A DNA stretch of 64,000 nucleotides from Triplophysa rosa (taxonomy: Eukaryota; Chordata; Actinopteri; Cypriniformes; Nemacheilidae): positions 843,172-907,171 of the forward strand of contig NC_079905.1 of the NCBI RefSeq assembly GCF_024868665.1, given 5' to 3'. Under the pieces are notes generated by a model. That model saw nothing but the letters and a program-made list of their open reading frames with translations. It had not been told where the DNA came from and made no database searches. Position 1 is the first letter of the stretch, and the number at the start of each line of letters is the position of its first letter. Shown piece after piece: positions 48,241 to 59,900 of this stretch. The position numbers were made by a program, and so were the translations under genes.

Positions 48241-49792
48241 AAAGGGACAGTTCACCCAAAAATGAAAATTCCGTTATGATTTACTGACCCTTAAGTTGTT
48301 CCATGCCTGCATACATTTCATTGTTCTGATGAACACAGAGAAAGATATTTGTTAGAATGTGAACAATTTTCAGTTCTAGGACATCACTGACTACCATAAC
48401 TGCCATAACCCCAGAACTGTTTGATTTTCTCAATTCGGTAACACTTTACATTAAGGTTCCCTTCATAAAGCATTTGTAAATGTGTTCATTAATGATTAAT
48501 AAGTCCTTTACAAATGCATTATAAAGCAGTTATAACAGCATGAATAAAAAGGAGGATTCTAACGAAATACCTGCCAAATAGTGAGACATTTTAACTCACA
48601 TGTTATAAATGCTTAATAAGTGTATTTATTCATTATTTATTTGACTCGAAAGCAGATTCATTATTATCTTGATGTTCTTTGCGAAATAAGCTGTCAGACG
48701 GGAGTTATGTTGGTTTTTCTTATTATTGCATATGTCATATCTTATGTCACTTTTCAAACCATTCTGGAGGGCAATGGAAGACATTGGATCCCATTCCCAA
48801 TGTCTTCCGGTGCTCTCCAGAATGCCCTCAGATCATGATGCTTATCCAAAGCCATTTTTTACCTTGGTGATTACCAAGATAAATTCATCAAACTTTTGAT
48901 CACTTTTGAACACTAAATGCACAAAGGTTGTTGTAAACTTGTTTGTTTTATTAATGATTCAATTACTTCCAATAGTTCATCAAAACCAAAAAACATGCAT
49001 TTATTATTTATTGTAGAAACAGAATGCTCACAAGGCTGCATCTCTGATGTGAATCTTACATTTAAAAGTATTGACAGCCCATGAAAGTGCACTTAATAGA
49101 AAAGTGGATGCCTGTGAAGTATTCATTCACAACTTCAAACACCTAACTTATAAATGTTAAGCGTTATAAATTTTAGCAAACCGTGAAAGTGTGCCTTAAT
49201 ATAGTGGATTCATGTGAACCATTTATTAATAAGTTATGAACGTTAGTAACCTGTGAAAATGAAATATACAATAATAAGAAAAACCAACATAACACCCTAC
49301 ATTCTCCAGTCTGACATCTTATTTTGCAAAGAACATCAAGTTAATAATGAATCTGCATTCGAGTCAAATAAATTATGAATAAATACACTTATTAAGCATT
49401 CATAACATGTGAGTTAAAATGTCTCACTATTTGGCAGGTATTTCATTAGAATCCCCCTTTTTATTCATGCTGTTATAACTGCTTCATAATGCATTTGTAA
49501 AGGACTTATTAATCATTAATGAACACATTTACAAATGCTTTATGAAGGGAACCTTAATGTTAAGTGTTACCCTACATTTTTTGTTTAACAGATGTTATGT
49601 TCAACAGAACAAAAAAAGAGGCAATGTTTTTTTTCTACTATTCAATGATGTCGCAGAACTGAAAATGACTAACATTCTTCCAAATATCTTTCTCTGTGTT
49701 CAACAGAACAAAGACAAGTGTACAGGTTTGGAACATCTTAAGGGAGAGTAAACGGTGACAGAATTATCTTTTTTGGGCGAACTATCCCTCTA
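48241..49792. mobile_element. MITE of the 'gttcaccc' family split by a foldback element
   Basis: Left arm (aaagggacagttcacccaaa to about 48436) and right arm (about 49574 to 49792, 'gggcgaactatccctct') are the two halves of one MITE. An inner inverted-repeat element separates them. Confidence 0.8.
48437..49573. mobile_element. Foldback element with about 320-bp inverted arms
   Basis: Starts GGTAACACTTTACATTAAGG and ends with the inverse (ccttaatgttaagtgttacc). Arms about 48437-48757 and 49253-49573 mirror each other, for example 'atttgtaaatgtgttcatta', 'gagtta.aatgtctcacta' and 'ataagaaaaaccaacataac'. Non-coding. Confidence 0.85.
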
Positions 49793-50212
49793 AGGTGGTC
49801 TAAGGTGATTTACTGGTCTTGGCTGGACACTAGCTAAACCTGCTCAAACCAGCTCAGACCGACAAAGTTTCTCGTTGTGTCAGGCGTAGACATTCTGGCT
49901 TTTATAGTTGAAGATGTGTAAGATTTTAGGAATTGACAAACTTTATATCAAATAAAGGATCATTAACTGTTGACATGATGAATGTGTTTTGTGTGATAGA
50001 AACTGTCAAACATGTTCACATGAACTAATACTGACACAAGCAGAGTACGTTTGCCCTCCTCTCTCAGACATCGCCGTCTAAACATCTGTCCTCCTGATAC
50101 AGGCCAGCATACAGTACATCACTCCTGTCCTTCAACAAGCAATAAATCTGCTGGATTCAAAAGCCCTTCGCTATACAGACAGGAGACGTGTCAAACTCTC
50201 CACATTCAACTA
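49793..50212. other. Gene-free stretch
   Basis: Sequence between the nested MITE and the LTR element. Nothing recognised. Confidence 0.5.
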
Positions 50213-50217
50213 GAAAA

Positions 50218-50762
50218 TGTCAAGATTGTCGTGGCGGGAGAACCCAAATGCAGGCAGACGTGAATGCGGGGGTAACAGAAGACTTTTATTAACAAATATA
50301 AACACAAAACAAAAACCCACGGTGGGGCAAAATACAAGAACAAGAAAAAACGATAAACAAACACAGGACGAGGACTAACTAAACACTATACTGAATAAAA
50401 CACTTGACGAACTAAACTAAACTAAACACTTACTGGGACGTTGAAACACGACAGGAACAGGTGACAAAGGATTCTTTGGACGAGAGACAAGACGAACTGG
50501 ATACACCATGTACAGAACACAATCCTCGAGCACAAGACAATGAAACACGAGGGCATTATATAGGGGAATACAAACGAGGGATAATGACACAGGGCAGGTG
50601 AGGGTAATGAAACACAGACGGGAAGCAAAACGCAAAATGAGAGGGGCGGGGCTAATGACGAGACACTGGAGAGAACGCATATTATTGTCAAAAGGACAAT
50701 AATATGTTTCTCTCCACACATAACCAAAGACTTTGTCATGGCTCTGCCTCAGGACCAGGAAA
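50218..50762 (-). repeat. LTR (3' in element orientation), truncated
   Basis: About 545 bp collinear with 51925-52498 but lacking the last approximately 35 bp (tcctagactaggagaggcag and the CATGACA end). Sequence jumps from 'aggaccaggaaa' directly into the minisatellite side. Several small differences and an indel near 50690 indicate an old insertion. Confidence 0.88.
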
Positions 50763-50809
50763 CAAAAGCTGGGACAAAGGACAAAGCTGGGACAAGGCTG
50801 GAAGGCCGG

Positions 50810-51556
50810 CTGGACAAGGCTTGACGCCGGCTGGAAGGCCGGCTGGACAGGGCTTGACGCCGGTTGCACCGGGCTGGCTCCCAGCTGCACTGGGCTGGAC
50901 GCCGGCTGGATCACCGGACTGGACGCCGGCTGGATCACCGGACTGGACGCCGGCTGGATCACCGGACGGGACGCTGGCTAGATCACCGGACTGGACGCCA
51001 GCTGCACCGGACTGGACACTGGACTTAGACACCGGCCGCACCGACTGGGCACGACACTGGACACGACACTGGACACCGGACTGGACATCGGCTGGATCAC
51101 CGGACTGGACACCGGACTGGAAACAGGAACGGAACCCGGCTGGACTGGGCTGGGCACACAACTGCAAACTGGACAGGGCACTGGCTGCCGGCTGCACCGG
51201 ACGGGACGCCGGCTAGATCACCGGACTGGACGCCAGCTGCACCGGACTGGACACTGGACTTAGACACCGGCCGCACTGACTGGGCACGACACTGGACACA
51301 GGACCGGAACCCGGCTGGACTGGGCTGGGCACACAACTGCAAACTGGACAGGGCACTGGCTGCCGGCTGCACCGGACTGGACGCCGGCTGCACCGGACTG
51401 GACACCGGCTGGATTACCGGACTTGGATGCCGGGTGCACCGGACTGGATGCCGGCCACACCAGACTGGATGCCGGCCGCACCGGACTGGACGCCGGCCGC
51501 ACCGGACTGGACTCCGGCTGCACCGGACTGCACGCCGGCTGCACCGGCTGGGGAGA
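50810..51556. repeat. 24-bp GC-rich minisatellite within the LTR element
   Basis: Units of the form 'ggctggatcaccggactgga' 'cgcc' repeat with variants (ggctgcaccggactggacgc). A longer block of about 210 bp is duplicated (about 50976-51180 and 51206-51390). The unit is a multiple of three, so several frames stay open on both strands; on the minus strand it encodes repeats like SPVQPASSPVIQPAS. Confidence 0.9.
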
Positions 51557-51889
51557 GGCCCGTGCTGCCCGCCGCTGCCTCTTTTTCTTCAGCCGAGCCA
51601 CCCGCCTGGTGGTCGGAGATGAGTAGGTGGGTTGAACTGAGACCCTGGACTCTGATCGATCCCCGGCATACAGCCATATTGCATCAAAGTCCAGCGGTCT
51701 CAGCGACCTCATCTCAGCACGCGAGAGTGGCTCCCTGAGACCGGCGTTGAACAGCGTCACCAACTCCTCCTCCCCGAACACCTTCTCCTCTGCGACTTCG
51801 AGAAACCGGCCCGCGTAGTCATCTACGTCTCCGGTTCCCTGGCGAATGCCGCAGAGGAGACGAGCCTGATGGGAGCGAACCGTGTCCAT
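51260..51889 (-). CDS. Gag-like fragment with repeat-derived C-terminus
   Basis: From ATG at 51889 the frame reads MDTVRSHQARLLCGIRQGTG, VDDYAGRFLEVAEEKVFGEE and LVTLFNAGLREPLSRAEMRS. This resembles the central capsid-like region of gypsy-type gag proteins in fish. It then runs through a basic patch (ARLKKKRQRRAARA) into the minisatellite-encoded Ser/Pro/Gln-rich repeats and stops at 51260. No zinc knuckle, protease or reverse transcriptase follows. It is probably a relic or a non-autonomous element's own gag. Confidence 0.6.
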   Translation of the reverse strand: MDTVRSHQARLLCGIRQGTGDVDDYAGRFLEVAEEKVFGEEELVTLFNAGLREPLSRAEMRSLRPLDFDAIWLYAGDRSESRVSVQPTYSSPTTRRVARLKKKRQRRAARASPQPVQPACSPVQPESSPVRPASSPVRPASSLVWPASSPVHPASKSGNPAGVQSGAAGVQSGAAGSQCPVQFAVVCPAQSSRVPVLCPVSCPVSAAGV

Positions 51890-51924
51890 CCTGCCTGCTG
51901 GGTTCAATATTGGGTCGAGGATTC

Positions 51925-52498
51925 TGTCACGATTGTCGTGGCGGGAGAACCCAAATGCAGGGAGACGTGAATGCGGGGGTAACAGAAGACTTTTATTAAC
52001 AAATATAAACACAAAACAAAAACCCACGGTGGGGCAAAACACAAGAACAAGAAAAAACGATAAACAAACACAGGACGAGGACTAACTAAACACTATACTG
52101 AATAAAACACTTGACGAACTAAACTAAACTAAACACTTACTGGGACGTTGAAACATGACAGGAACAGGTGACAAAGGATTCTTTGGACGAGAGACAAGAC
52201 GAACTGGATACACCATGTACAGAACACAATCCTCGAGCACAAGACAATGAAACACGAGGGCATTATACAGGGGAATACAAACGAGGGATAATGACACAGG
52301 GCAGGTGAGGGTAATGAAACACAGACGGGAAGCAATACGCGAAATGAGAGGGGCGGGGCTAATGACGAGACACTGGAGAGAACGCATATTATTGTCAAAA
52401 GGACATGTTAACACTAAAAATCTCTCCACACAAAGACTTTGTCATGGCTCTGCCTCAGGACCAGGAAATCCTAGACTAGGAGAGGCAGAACCATGACA
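51925..52498 (-). repeat. LTR (5' in element orientation), complete
   Basis: 574 bp bounded by TG and CA, next to GAAAA. Includes the shared 'aacagaagacttttattaac' and 'gaggggcggggctaatgacg'. Confidence 0.9.
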
Positions 52499-52503
52499 GA
52501 AAA

Positions 52504-53261
52504 GCTGAACCTTTACAGAAAACACTTCACATGTGCACAAACACGCGGCCATTTTCATGTAAATGTGATCAAATAAACAAAAAGATGCATGAAGAAAAGA
52601 ACAAGTGTTCTAAATGGCATTATTGTGTAACACAAAATGGTTATAATTTGGCAAAATCCAAGAGTTTCGTGTTTTTTCTACCAAATTTTTAAACAGATAG
52701 ATTGAGATCAGATTGAGATCAGAGTGCAGCATCACAGACACAAAACGAGCAACATGTCATCTGTTTGCTCTTAACGTCGAATACATGTAAACTCATCAAT
52801 TTACATTAAAGATGTGAATGAAAGTTACTTCAGGACATTTCTGGAAGACGGATCTTCATCTTAATGCAGGAAGGGTGAATGTCTGTCTGTCTCTCTCTCG
52901 GAGTATAAACACAGAGCCAAAGATCAACATCCATAAAAGTGAAGAATTCTACCTCATACAAATGTTTATTCTTCCTCTCATCACTCCGTCCAAAGTTAAA
53001 CCTGACAGAGAATTCACACACAAAGATATGAATTGTTTGAGGCATAAAAGCCATTTATCTGCACCTAAAACTGAGAGAGACTTCCTGTGGCTGTGGAAAT
53101 CATCATATATCTGTATGAAGTAAAGCGTCTGTTTCATCTCAGAACATCAGACCTGTGACACGTCATTTCTTGTCAGATTGTCAGATCTGATCTCGGGTGT
53201 AGCAGGTAAAGGGTCACACGTCATGTTGATTTATATTCACACATGTAATGGAGAAAAACAC
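52504..53261. other. Gene-free stretch
   Basis: Nothing recognised beyond random short frames. Confidence 0.5.
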
Positions 53262-53456
53262 AATGGCCCGGTTTCAAATACAGGGTTTGGATTAAGTCAG
53301 GACTAAGTTAAAGCAACTTTTATAAAAAATATCTTAGAAAATTAAAATGAATTTGTATGTTATTATTGTGAAGCAATGGATGTAATGTAGAGTGTTGTTG
53401 TGATGATTGTTTGAATTGTTTGTGGGTTTGAGCCTTTTGTCTAAAGACAATTTTCT

Positions 53457-54234
53457 CACTGTAAACCCAAATGCTCAAAATAATCAAACGGTTTAAGTAG
53501 TGTTAACTTAATTCTACTCAAATATTTTAAGTTACTGCAACACATTTTTACTTTTGAGTAAAGTATAATGATTATTTTTTATTAACTTGAAGTTTTGACT
53601 AAAACTCAAAAATATTCATTTGCACCTTGTTCAGTTTACTTAATTGAAACATGTTAATTCAACACAATTGGTCGATGAGGATTTCCAATTCCCAGCATGC
53701 TTTGCATCAGACTGCATTGGGAGAGTATATTTTAAAATAGGATTATTTTATGTGTTTTTCATTCAAGTTAAAGACTTGTTTAATGTTCACTTATCTTGGA
53801 TATTTAGAAGAGTTTGACATATTTTGTTCAGTTTCGTGGTTACCATTGATCAGAAGAGTGGTGCATGCGCTTAGGCTGTGGGAGGCACATGTGACCTGTA
53901 ACACGTGTTATGGCATCAGTGAGCAATGACTGTACTAATGCCAGTTTGAGATCAGTCTCTTCTTGCTCATTTTGAGCTGCATAAGTTGAGGTGTTTGATT
54001 TATGCGTATTAACACTAAAAAATATGTTTAAAAAAGAATCTGAAAGAGTTGAGTTTAGTTGACTTAAAAATGCATCTTTGTGTAATTAAAAAATAAGTTC
54101 TGCCTACTTAGTTCATGAGAAGGATGAATGAAATATTTAAGTCACACTTACTTTAGTTTAACAGTAATCCAAATTTTAAACCAACAAGTTACCTTCATTT
54201 TTTGAGCATTGCCAACTTATCTGGGTTTACAGTG
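53457..54234. mobile_element. MITE of the 'cactgtaaaccc' family
   Basis: CACTGTAAACCCAAATGCTC at the left and its approximate inverse (gagcattgccaacttatctg ggtttacagtg) at the right. It is 778 bp and non-coding. Confidence 0.75.
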
Positions 54235-54306
54235 TATTTGGGATAGACAATAAAGCTTTTAAATGGAATTGAATTAAATTGAAAAAACATTACTGGTCCA
54301 AATCTT

Positions 54307-54610
54307 AAAGGGATACTCCACCCAAGAATTACCCCCCCCCATGTTGTTCCAAACCTGTATGAATTTCTTTGTTCTGTTAAACACAAAGAAAGATATCTGG
54401 AAAAATGTTAGCATCTGGGACATCATTGACTACCATAGTCGGAAAAATTAAAATGGTAGTCAAAGGTGCCCTAGAACGGTTTGCTTTCCTAAATTCTTCA
54501 AAATAGTTCATTTTGTGTTCAACAGAACAAAGAAATGTAAACAGGTTTAGAACAACTTGAGGATGAGTAAATGATGAGAGAAATGTCATTTTTGGGTGGA
54601 GTATCCCTTT
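54307..54610. mobile_element. MITE of the 'aaagggatactccaccc' family
   Basis: aaagggatactccacccaag at the left and 'tgggtggagtatcccttt' at the right are TIRs bordered by TTAA-like sequence. Confidence 0.8.
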
Positions 54611-54828
54611 AAGAGAAAACGATAGCAGATATGTTGTCAAGATAATTCAAATAAGTCCAACACAGTTTAGTCTGGGATTAGTTTTTAGTCTTGTTTGTGA
54701 AACTTTGTTCAATACATATCGATGTCATTTTTAGAACAGATAAAAATGTCTTAAAGTGAACTGTACAGCAGCTCTCAATTCTTATGAACCCAGCAATAAT
54801 AAACCAATGCTATACCAATAAAATGCTT

Positions 54829-54834
54829 TTTATT
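54829..54834 (-). terminator. trpn1: Candidate poly(A) signal of trpn1
   Basis: AATAAA on the minus strand about 1.1 kb past the trpn1 stop, at the boundary where repeats begin. Confidence 0.3.
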
Positions 54835-55930
54835 TCAAACAAACAGAATTTATGACTGTTCTATCATTTCTCTACACATGTCCTGTTTGCAGTCATATAG
54901 AGACGAACGAACGGTTTGTAAAGTTTACCATGTGTGTCCTTTACATGTAGACAGAAATACATTTTAAAAAGTCTAAATAAAAAACAGAGATATATATTTC
55001 ATTAACACTGATGGCACAAGGAATAAAACAGCACAAAATGAATAACAATAGCGTAACACAATCTCTGGGCAGTGCTTGAGTGGTTTTTATACGGCTGTGT
55101 TTCATTCAAGTCACAATGTCAAAACTCCACAGAGCGCCACTTAGTTCAACTTCTAACTTGGGAGAAAACTACAAAATCACCTACTTCCATATGAAAAAAA
55201 TATAACAACTACATTAAAAAGGCCAGATAACAGCAGGGTTGGCGGTTCTTTTTATATGTTAAGGCTAAAATACAAGACATTTGCTCAGATTTTAAGTCTG
55301 GACTTCTCGAAAGTCTTGTAGTGTATTACAGCCATTAGTGATCTGTCAAATGTATTCCTTGTGATTCAATTGTACTTGTCTAACAACAGTGAATTCTTTT
55401 TGCGGATTGTAAATACATCATCATAGGCGAAGGAACACAGCGCATGACAAAGAAAACATGATGGATATAGTATGCATGCTGACCCCACGCATACTATATA
55501 GAACATGCTGATGTATGAGCTGCTGAGTAAATACTTCGTCTCATTCTGTACAAACTGTGAAAAATAGACGTCTCAAATTAAAAGAATTACAAATTCTACA
55601 CGCAGCAATGTCAGTTCCAAAGCAGTGGACCAATCAGAATAATTTGGAGGCGGTGCAAGCGCTGTGAGCTTCTGATTATAGTAGCAAGTTAGCACGACAT
55701 GGCGTTTTTACACGCAAAGATGCGTTCTGTGTGAATGGCCCCTAAGTATGCAATTTTGTGAAAAGGGGCATTTTCGTCTAGACGCAGGTGTATGACATCA
55801 CACAAACAATGAATAATAAGTGCTAAAAACCAGAAATGATCATCACCGTAACCATTATTATAATGTTTTATCAAACAGAAGGATCAGATCTGGGCTCAGG
55901 TGATAGAGATGACACAGTGCAGATGGTTTC
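54835..55930 (-). other. trpn1: Probable trpn1 3' UTR
   Basis: Sequence directly downstream of the trpn1 stop, with no clear transposon end. Assigned by position only. Confidence 0.35.
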
Positions 55931-56096
55931 TCACGCTGAAGATTCATCCGGAGACGATCTGTCCCTCTGTCTGCGCTGGGCTAAAAACTTCTGGACGACC
56001 ATCGGCCAGTCAACCACGTTCTCCACACGCAGCTGTCCTCCAGACCTGGAGATCATGACCTGACTGCCTGCGCGCGCGCACACACACACGCACGCA

Positions 56097-56128
<32 letters not shown>

Positions 56129-56730
56129 CACACGTCTGGTTTATTATCTCTGTCTGGGGACAGTCCATAGGCGTAATCATTTTTATACTGTACAAACTGT
56201 ATATTTTATCCCCTAAAGATCATAGAAAACTTTTGCATTTTTAGATATTTAAAGAATATTGTTCTGTACAATTTATAAGCTTTTTTTGCCCATGGGAACC
56301 CCAATTTTGGTCCCAACGGTGAAGCGAGTCCCCATGAGTTGGTGTGCATTCAGGATAAATATCTTATATAAAATATCTTTTATGTCAAATAACAAAACTA
56401 GACTGCAATTTCAAAACAATTTCGAATAATACAAAAGTCTCTAATATAAACAAACAAACGATTTTTTTTACATTTAATAAATATCTGCATATCCACATTT
56501 TCCACGTCTGCAGTAAACACAGCGGCCTCTGCTGTTGAAAACATGTATTGCGATTCATTTACATCTCAACATCAGGATGAATCGTTACATCCCTAAAGAC
56601 GTCACATCATTACATCCCGAGAACTTGAATCTCTTCCTGGAAGATTTATGGGAAACGGAGTGTTTGATCAAAAACATGTTTGACAGTTTGAGTTTACATG
56701 AAATGAATTGATCACATAGACAGCTGACAG

Positions 56731-56766
<36 letters not shown>

Positions 56767-56922
56767 GCCGTCGGGGAGGATCTGTGATCTTTTGTTCCCT
56801 CTGACCCAACTGACTGACGTCTGAGCCAGAAGGTCTAGAGAACGTGAGCTGGACAAACCTTCAGCATCTTCATCGTCATTCATCACATCATGATCATCAG
56901 AAGAGCACATCTGACCTGCACA

Positions 56923-56957
<35 letters not shown>

Positions 56958-59900
56958 CGCACACACACACACACATGTAAACACACCACGTCGTATAATA
57001 AAACAAGTCAATATGAAGCGCCGTCACACCTCCACGTTTGCAGATGATCTTCATGTAATAGAAGAGGTTGCTGAAGAGATTGAACGGAGAGGGAACTCCA
57101 GACTTGTGGCACATATCTCGGATGAGAACGGCACGACCGAACTTCCACTCGGTGTCGGACTGGGCCTGGATGCGCTGGTAAGTGTCGCTCATCATGGCAA
57201 TGAGAAGATTGATCAACACGATGAAGGTCAACAGCAGGTACACGCCAAAAAACATTTTAGCCAATACGGCCGTGGCGGGAGGCGAGCGTTCCACGACTGG
57301 AATCTTATCCAGCTCGGTCAGGCCAAACAAAGCAAAGAAGAGCAGAAAGGACATATTTAAAGGGCCGGGCACGGCGACGTCGGTGGCGTTGGCGCTGCTG
57401 TTGTCCTGAGGGTTTGCTGGATGATACACAGGTTGATATAAAGCCGTCAGACTCAGTGTGAAGGCCGTGTGAAACAGCATCAGGATGACAGCGAAGCGGC
57501 ACAGATCCTTTATCAGGTCTCGGATGATTATGGCCCACGGGCCGAACAGATGATGGAACGTCAGGAACTCCAGAAGCTGTATGAAGCCCAGCGTCATGGC
57601 GACCGCCAGGAGAACGTTCCGGGCGAACAGGCAGTGCTGGTGAAATTCGTGAGCCGGATAACACAGCTGAGTTAAGACGGCGAGGATGTGACAGAGGAGA
57701 GCGGCGGCAGAGAAACCCAGCAGCAGGAGACGAATCCACGCCAAACCGGCTCGCTCGCCGGGGAACGTCAGCTCGGACACCAGCAGGCCACACAGCCAGA
57801 TGAGCAGAAGACATTCAGACCAGCCGGGTATCAGAGGGGCCTGAGACCGAGGACAAACGATGGTCAGGATGAAGAGAGCCAACAGAAAGACGTGTGACAC
57901 CAGATGACTCATGAACTTCACGATGGGGATGGTGTTGAAACTGTGTGGAGATAGACAAGAAAAACTATTAGGGCAGTTGATTCTCACGTCTGGCATACAA
58001 CACCAGAGGGAAGTGAACGTATGTTTCTCCTGATTTGAAGGCTGCTGGTTTTTCGCTCAAAATGAGTTTTGCACACCGACCAGAATGTCAAACGTTTCTG
58101 TTGTTAACCACAATCGCATCTAAAATAGAGGTCTAATTATGATCTGAAAACACTTCATAAAAAAGATAAACGTATACAATTTAAATAAGAAAACAAAAAG
58201 GCAATAAACTGAAATATAAGTTGAAGTTGAAGCACTAAAATGATTAACTGGAAATTCATTCAAAACTAAACAAAACCTAAAAGTGAAACAAAATGAATGA
58301 ATGAATTAACCGAAATATTTTGCTGTACACCAAAATATATTTAACCAACATTTTTTTTTAAATGTAAATTAAAATCCAATTCAAAATATTAATAAACTAT
58401 ACTAAAACTAATAATAAATTCGTTTTAACAAAATCAGCGGAAAGCGAAGGAAAAGCAGTCTAAAATCCTCCCTGAATAAAGCCCAAGTTAGGTCAAATAT
58501 AACATTTATTTAGTTTTCATGAGATATTTTTGGTCACTATATCATTGCCACACTTTCATTTGTGCTATTTCAGAGGTTTGACGTCTTTAATATCATTTCT
58601 CAATTGTGGATGTTTTTAGTATACAGTACATTTCTGTTACTTTAAACAGAAAAGATCATTACAAAGGTAGAAAAAGAAGTAAATGTTTAATTCTAGAATG
58701 AAATGTGAAAGTTGTTACCTGTGTCTGAGAGGCAGTGACAGGGCGAGCCACAGAGGAGGACAGAACAACAAAGAGAAAAACAACAGCGGGATCTTCCACG
58801 AGTCCCACTGCAGGCCTCCGTACCACACGTCTGTCAGACACTTCTGTACGGCCGGATGAGACACAACCGTCTTCTGGCGGCACTCGATCAGACAGTCCAA
58901 CACGCTGGCGCCTCTGTGATCCACGGCTCTGATGATGGGACCTGCACCCTGACCTCCGGCTGATGCTGCTAACGTCAGGAGATCAGAGGCCATGAGCTCG
59001 CAGTGATGAGCGGCCGCGTGCAGATCAACCGATCGCTCCTTCTCTCTGAGAGCGGCCAGAGTCAGAGCTCGAGACAGACGCACCGCCGTATCCAGCGGAG
59101 CGCACGAGTGAAGAACACACTCCTCCAGAGCCACATTATCATTCATCCTCCCGCACACCATCAGGTCAAACACAAACTACACAAAACAACACACACACAC
59201 CATCAGGTCAAACACAAACTACACAAAACAACACACACACACCATCAGGTCAAACACAAACTACACANNNNNNNNNNNNNNNNNNNNNNNNNNNNNNNNN
59301 NNNNNNNNNNNNNNNNNNNNNNNNNNNNNNNNNNNNNNNNNNNNNNNNNNNNNNNNNNNNNNNNNNNNNNNNNNNNNNNNNNNNNNNNNNNNNNNNNNNN
59401 NNNNNNNNNNNNNNNNNNNNNNNNNNNNNNNNNNNNNNNNNNNNNNNNNNNNNNNNNNNNNNNNNNNNNNNNNNNNNNNNNNNNNNNNNNNNNNNNNNNN
59501 NNNNCACACACACACACACACACACACACACACCATCAGGTCAAACACAAACTACACAAAACAACACGCACACACACACACCATCAGATCAAACACAAAC
59601 TACACAAAACAACACACACACACCATCGGGTCAAACACAAACTACACAAAACAACACACACACGCACGCACGCACGCACGCATGCACGCAAGCACACACA
59701 CACACACACACACAGAAACTACATACAAACATGATTACATTCAGCACAACAAGTCGCACAATACCTCATTAAAAAAACTCAACACTTTTAAACCTCCATC
59801 TGTTGTCACACAAAATGAGACTCAACAAAATTAAATCTACACTATTTTCAACAAACGCAAATTTAAAACAAAATACTCCTAATGGGCCCTCCTGTTAATC

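Larger units (their letters stand above)
50218..52498 (-). mobile_element. Non-autonomous LTR retrotransposon with minisatellite interior
   Basis: Two direct LTRs begin TGTCA.GATTGTCGTGGCGG. The right one ends CCATGACA, and the insertion is flanked by a perfect 5-bp target duplication GAAAA (50213-50217 and 52499-52503). Between the LTRs are a gag-like frame on the minus strand and a 24-bp minisatellite; pol is absent. The minus-strand gag orients the element right to left, with 52498-51925 as the 5' LTR. Confidence 0.88.
53262..54705. mobile_element. MITE related to 43911-44155, split by two later MITEs
   Basis: The left portion 'cccggtttcaaatacagggt' 'ttggattaag' and right portion 'tttagtctgggattag' ... 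'gtttgtgaaac' look like the two ends of the 'ggtttcccggacaggg' family. Two other elements lie between them. The split is inferred from end similarity. Confidence 0.45.

Noticed and set aside
50704..51405. Several overlapping long open frames on both strands
   Set aside because: They follow from a 24-bp GC-rich repeat that lacks stops in several frames. Only the minus-strand frame linked to the gag-like domain was kept.
59156..59715. CRISPR-like regular repeat spacing
   Set aside because: The repeats are tandem without unique spacers, lie in a vertebrate intron, and clearly derive from the adjacent exon boundary.
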